Part shown: one piece after another, positions 6,157 to 8,759 of the stretch
How the letters are laid out: each line of letters begins with the position of its first letter
Numbering within the stretch: the stretch's first letter is position 1
From: Phycisphaerales bacterium
GTDB taxonomy: Bacteria > Planctomycetota > Phycisphaerae > Tepidisphaerales > Tepidisphaeraceae
Reading direction: 5' to 3'
Assembly: GCA_028288775.1 (NCBI GenBank)
Contig: JAQGHP010000032.1
Coordinates: forward strand, 1-8,759
DNA length: 8,759 nucleotides
The notes under the pieces: generated by a model
The model's input: only the letters and a program-made list of their open reading frames with translations
The model's database searches: none
Told to the model about the DNA's origin: nothing
Made by a program: the position numbers and the translations under genes

Positions 6157-6183
6157 CAATCGGCAGGACGTGCCGCCTGATTA
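6157..6183 (-). promoter_or_regulatory. Possible sigma-28-type promoter upstream of flgB
   Basis: On the minus strand TAAT (6183-6180), then 15 bases, then GCCGATTG (6164-6157) matches the FliA consensus TAAA-N15-GCCGATAA at 9 of 12 positions with exact spacing. Initiation would fall near 6150, giving a leader of about 40 bases before flgB, which is a sensible distance. The extended -35 positions (GTTT) do not match, and GCCGAT is common in GC-rich DNA, so chance is a real possibility. A dyad, CTGATTATCAG at 6177-6187, overlaps the -35 part and could be an operator. Confidence 0.28.
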
Positions 6184-6203
6184 TCAGCCCACCATGCAGC
6201 CTG

Positions 6204-6222
6204 CCGCGCAGCTTCCGCGCGG
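6204..6222. repeat. GC-rich hairpin between activator gene and flgB
   Basis: CCGCGC (6204-6209) and GCGCGG (6217-6222) form a perfect 6-bp stem with a 7-base loop. It lies in transcript downstream of the activator gene. A smaller stem, CGGCA/TGCCG (6161-6165 and 6171-6175), lies nearer flgB. Neither is followed by a T-run on the minus strand, so termination is not clearly supported. Confidence 0.35.
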
Positions 6223-6251
6223 GATGCGCACTTCCCGCCGCGTGCTCCATT

Positions 6252-6279
6252 TGCCTACTGCCCTCTGCCTACTGCCTAC
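6252..6279. repeat. Tandem TGCCTAC heptamers downstream of activator gene
   Basis: Four contiguous 7-base units occur on the plus strand: tgcctac, tgccctc, tgcctac and tgcctac. The array ends at the base next to the activator stop codon (TAA, 6282-6280). Unlike the other arrays, I find no inverted partner in this gap, so it is either half an element or a simple tandem repeat. The rest of the 168-bp gap holds the small stems and the possible promoter described separately. Confidence 0.85.
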
Positions 6280-7647
6280 TTATGCCTCGATCAATTCCCC
6301 GTCCTCTTTCCACCGCTTGAGCTTCATGCCCAATGTGCGGACACCGATGCCCAGCGCCCCGGCGGTCTTGATCCGATGCCCCTTGAACTGTTGCAGCGTG
6401 CTGAGGATCACCCGCTTTTCGATGTCGGCCAGCGGCTTTCCCGCAAGGTCTTCGACCGAGCCGTTAGACGAGGGACGTGCGTGCAGCCACGGCTCGATGG
6501 TCGCGGCGCGCACCACGCCCGGCTCCGATTCCAGCACGCCGGCCCGCTCGATGATGTTCTGCAACTCGCGCACGTTGCCCGGCCAGGGGTAACGCTGCAG
6601 CAGGCGCAGCGCCTCAGACTCCACGTGCCGGAAGGGCGTGTTCTCGCGCTTGGATATCTGGTGGAGAAAATGCCGGCACAATTCGTACACGTCCTCCGAG
6701 CGCTGCCGCAGGGGAGGCAGCTCGATCGGGACGACGTTCAGGCGGTAAAACAGATCCTGCCGGAATTTCCCTTCCGCCGCGGCGGCTTCCAGATCGCGGT
6801 TGGTGGTTGCGATGACACGCACGTCCACTTGCTGGCTGATGCTGCTGCCGACGCGCTCGAATGTGCTCTCCTGCAACACCCGCAACAACTTCGCCTGCAG
6901 CGCGGGAGCGATCTCGCTGATCTCATCGAGCAGCAACGACCCGCCATCCGCGAGTTCGAAGCGCCCGCGGCGCATCTTGTCAGCGCCGGTGAACGCGCCG
7001 CGCTCGTGGCCGAACAATTCGGACTCGAGCAAATTCTCCGAAAGCGCCGCACAGTTGACGGCCAAAAAGGGCCGCTCGCGCCGCGGCGACGCGTGGTGGA
7101 TCGCGCGGGCGACGACTTCCTTGCCCGTGCCGCTTTCCCCGTGAATCAGCACCGTCGCACTGCTTTTGGCGACCAACTCGATTTTCGTGCGCACCTCCGC
7201 CATCCGCTCGCCCGAGCCGATCAGCGGCCGTGGGGCATTTAATTCCGTCATGACGCGCAGCGCCTGATTCTCACGAATCAGACGGCTGTGCTCGAGCGTG
7301 CGGTCCACAAGCAGCTTGATCTCGTCGCCGTCGAAGGGCTTTTGGATGTAGTCATACGCGCCCAGCTTCATCGCCTCGACGGCCGTTGCCACCGTGGCGA
7401 AGGCGGTCATCAGGACCACCGGCATGTCCGGCCGCAGGCGCTTGGCCTCGGCGAGCAGTTCGATGCCGGTAAGCTTGGGCATCTTGAGGTCGGTGATGAG
7501 CAGATCGAACCGCCCCGGCCCCGCGAGCCGCGCCGCGGCCGCAGCGCCGTCGCCTGCGGCAACGACTTCGTGCCCATCGCGCACCAGCGTCGCCGCCAGC
7601 GATTCCCGCATCATTTCCTGATCGTCGGCGACGAGGATTTTTGCCAT
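6280..7647 (-). CDS. Sigma-54-dependent NtrC-family response regulator (FlrC/FleR/FlgR-like)
   Basis: Two-component transcriptional activator of 455 residues with the full NtrC layout. The receiver domain (1-120) has acidic D8/D9, phospho-acceptor D53 in ITDLKMP, T81 and K103. The AAA+ domain (about 142-370) has Walker A GESGTGKE (170-177), the intact sigma-54 contact loop GAFTGA (217-222), Walker B GGSLLLDEI (235-243) and YPWPGNVRELQN (353-364). The Fis-type helix-turn-helix follows (about 406-446, GHRIKTAGALGIGVRTLGMK). All key residues are present, so it should be active with sigma-54. Start ATG 7647-7645 is supported by TGGAG (7658-7654) six bases upstream. It lies between a kinase gene and flgB, so flagellar regulation is the natural role, but orthology to FlrC, FleR or FlgR specifically is not established, hence no symbol. 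Confidence 0.95.
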   Translation of the reverse strand: MAKILVADDQEMMRESLAATLVRDGHEVVAAGDGAAAAARLAGPGRFDLLITDLKMPKLTGIELLAEAKRLRPDMPVVLMTAFATVATAVEAMKLGAYDYIQKPFDGDEIKLLVDRTLEHSRLIRENQALRVMTELNAPRPLIGSGERMAEVRTKIELVAKSSATVLIHGESGTGKEVVARAIHHASPRRERPFLAVNCAALSENLLESELFGHERGAFTGADKMRRGRFELADGGSLLLDEISEIAPALQAKLLRVLQESTFERVGSSISQQVDVRVIATTNRDLEAAAAEGKFRQDLFYRLNVVPIELPPLRQRSEDVYELCRHFLHQISKRENTPFRHVESEALRLLQRYPWPGNVRELQNIIERAGVLESEPGVVRAATIEPWLHARPSSNGSVEDLAGKPLADIEKRVILSTLQQFKGHRIKTAGALGIGVRTLGMKLKRWKEDGELIEA

Positions 7648-7663
7648 TTTGACTCCATTACTG

Positions 7664-7750
7664 GTTGCTGGTTACTGGTTGCTAATTGCTGGTGAAGGCA
7701 GAAAAGGCGTCTTTTCCTTCACCAGCAACTAGCAACCAGTAACCAGCAAC
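7664..7750. repeat. 35-bp-stem heptamer hairpin between kinase and activator genes
   Basis: Bases 7664-7698 and 7716-7750 are reverse complements at 34 of 35 positions with a 17-base loop. Both arms are built from 7-base units (ggttgct, ggttact, ggttgct, aattgct, then ggtgaagg). Inside the loop GAAAAG (7701-7706) can pair with CTTTTC (7711-7716), so the stem can extend or rearrange. The heptamer family is the same as in the flgC-fliE gap. Almost the whole 110-bp gap is this element. One extra unit, actggtt, precedes it at 7660-7666. On the minus strand no T-run follows. Confidence 0.93.
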
Positions 7751-7757
7751 TACCCCC

Positions 7758-8642
7758 TCAAATCCTAATTTCAAACCGCGCCCCGGCGCCCGGTACGTTG
7801 GCGGCGAGGATCGTGCCGTCGTGGGCTTCTACGACTCTGTGAACGATCGCCAGGCCCAGTCCCGTCCCCTTTGCCTTCGTCGTGAAGAACGGGTTAAAGA
7901 TCCGATCGAGGATCGCCGGCGGGATACCCGGCCCCGAATCGGTGACGGCCAGATGGAACTGCCGGGCCTCCGATTCCGCGAGCGGCGGCGTGTACCGCAC
8001 CGTTACCTGGCCGCCGCCATCGGCCTGCTCCGCCGCCTCGGCGGCGTTGAGCAAAAGATTGAGGATCGCTTGCCCCAGCAACAGCGGGTCGGCCGTGACT
8101 GGCATGGCGTCCGGGCCTTCGACCACGCACCGTGTGGAACGTGCTTCGAACGCCGGCCCGGCGTATTCGACCGCCTGCCGCACCGCGTCGGCCAAGTCCA
8201 TCGCGGCCGGGTGTACGTTGATCTCGCGCGTGAATTGCAGCACCTGCCCGACGAGACCTTCCAGCCGTTTCACACCGCCGGATATTTTGCGGACCAGCTC
8301 GAGCGAATCGCTGCGGTCCGCAACGTCCTTCGCCAGCAGCGAAGCATAAAGCTGTATGCCGCCCAGCGGGTTGCGGATCTCATGGGCCATTCCGGCGGCC
8401 ATCTCGCCCAGCGCCGCCAGCCGGTTCTTGCGCTCCAGCAAACGGTTCTTTTCGCTCAGCTCCTTGCGCAACGTCTGGACGGTGCGGGTGAGCTGGTCGT
8501 GCGACTGTTGCAGGCGCTCGGTGATGTCGCTGTACGCCAGGATGATCCGCCCCAGCTCGTCAATCCGCCGGGCGTAGTCGGACCCCCCGGCGGGTACTTC
8601 CGCCGTCGCACGGGGGGCGAGCATGGTTGTTGATCCGTTCAT
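7758..8642 (-). CDS. Soluble NtrB/FlrB-type sensor histidine kinase
   Basis: Autophosphorylating kinase that should pass phosphate to D53 of the regulator encoded next. From the ATG at 8642-8640 it is 294 residues. It has no membrane segment or signal peptide. Residues about 24-75 are helical and probably coiled-coil (LAYSDITERLQQSHDQL). The H-box is MAHEIRNPLGG with H87, the N-box QAILNLLLNAAEAA (191-204), the G1 box DSGPGI (235-240), the F-box FNPFFTTK (249-256) and the G2 box GTGLGL (259-264). There is no recognisable PAS or GAF domain. GGGGAG at 8656-8651 is eight bases from the chosen start. An ATG at 8693 would add 17 residues that merely translate an intergenic repeat (PPHPNPLPG), so I reject it. 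A Met at residue 7 lacks a good ribosome site. Confidence 0.93.
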   Translation of the reverse strand: MNGSTTMLAPRATAEVPAGGSDYARRIDELGRIILAYSDITERLQQSHDQLTRTVQTLRKELSEKNRLLERKNRLAALGEMAAGMAHEIRNPLGGIQLYASLLAKDVADRSDSLELVRKISGGVKRLEGLVGQVLQFTREINVHPAAMDLADAVRQAVEYAGPAFEARSTRCVVEGPDAMPVTADPLLLGQAILNLLLNAAEAAEQADGGGQVTVRYTPPLAESEARQFHLAVTDSGPGIPPAILDRIFNPFFTTKAKGTGLGLAIVHRVVEAHDGTILAANVPGAGARFEIRI

Positions 8643-8652
8643 ACTCTTTGCT

Positions 8653-8690
8653 CCCCTCTCCCTCCCAGGGAGAGGGTTAGGGTGCGGGGG
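8653..8690. repeat. CCCTCTCCC-family palindromic element upstream of kinase gene
   Basis: The plus strand reads CCCCTCTCCCTCCCAGGGAG, then AGGGTTAGGGTGCGGGGG. It is a hairpin (CCCTCTCCC/GGGAGAGGG) followed by the GTTAGGGTG tail. It has the same layout as the left arm at 5569-5610, with a different centre. It is a single arm; no inverted partner is seen before the window ends. Its outer edge provides the GGGGAG that acts as the kinase gene's ribosome binding site. The remaining bases, 8691-8759, hold a TTGACA hexamer (8723-8718) but no convincing -10 box, so I do not call a promoter. Confidence 0.85.
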
Positions 8691-8759
8691 CACCGCTCAA
8701 CGTACACATTGCGCCGCTGTCAAATCAGCGCTTCGACTTCCTAAGTTTCACGAAACAAT

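Noticed and set aside
7660..7750. Possible CRISPR-like repeat array
   Set aside because: The period is 7 bases with no spacers, and the two halves are inverted relative to each other; this is not a CRISPR architecture.
8695..8723. Perfect TTGACA (8723-8718, minus strand) upstream of the kinase gene
   Set aside because: At 17-base spacing the -10 position reads TTGAGC, a poor match, and no alternative -10 is convincing. A promoter may lie beyond the window edge.
8744..8757. TGTTTCGTGAAAC-type palindrome resembling the ParB site parS
   Set aside because: The parS consensus is TGTTTCACGTGAAACA; here the two central bases are missing, so half-site spacing is wrong. No par genes are in view. It may still be a small operator, but I have no support for that.

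Overview
The window is a GC-rich stretch of bacterial chromosome. It carries one co-directional flagellar gene cluster, all on the minus strand, so it is read from right to left. In transcription order the genes are: a soluble NtrB-type histidine kinase, an NtrC-type sigma-54 activator, flgB, flgC, fliE, fliF, fliG, fliH and the first 305 codons of fliI, which runs off the left edge. I see no credible plus-strand gene, no RNA gene, no insertion sequence and no CRISPR array. No gene-free stretch exceeds about 210 bases.

The genes form a logical unit. The kinase and activator (8642-6280) are the kind of pair that switches on sigma-54-dependent flagellar genes. FlgB and FlgC (6111-5105) are proximal rod proteins, and FliE (4973-4671) joins the rod to the MS ring. 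FliF (4520-2874) is the MS ring and FliG (2788-1781) the rotor/switch protein. FliH (1616-912) and FliI (915 leftwards) are the stator and ATPase of the flagellar export apparatus. FliH and FliI overlap by an ATGA junction. Every other gene pair is separated by 85-206 bp, which is unusually loose for a basal-body operon.

The striking feature is what fills those gaps. Every one, plus the region upstream of the kinase gene, carries either a short array of 7-bp units (families GGTTGCT, CTGAGGA, TGCATTC, TGCCTAC), usually with an inverted partner array that makes a long hairpin, or a CCCTCTCCC/GGGAGAGGG element of another family. Two nearly identical hairpins flank fliF. A 35-bp near-perfect stem separates kinase from activator, and a 42-bp arm inverted repeat separates flgB from flgC. 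These arrays abut start and stop codons, and the three genes without a visible Shine-Dalgarno sequence (fliE, fliG, fliH) are the ones preceded by them. The protein-coding content is a canonical flagellar module; the intergenic repeat system is the candidate novelty.

The organism is a Gram-negative-type, high-GC flagellated bacterium. Gene order, the NtrB/NtrC pair ahead of flgB, patchy Shine-Dalgarno use and abundant intergenic repeats make me favour a Planctomycetota-like lineage. This is an inference from memory of such clusters (roughly 60% confidence); a proteobacterial or other origin is not excluded.
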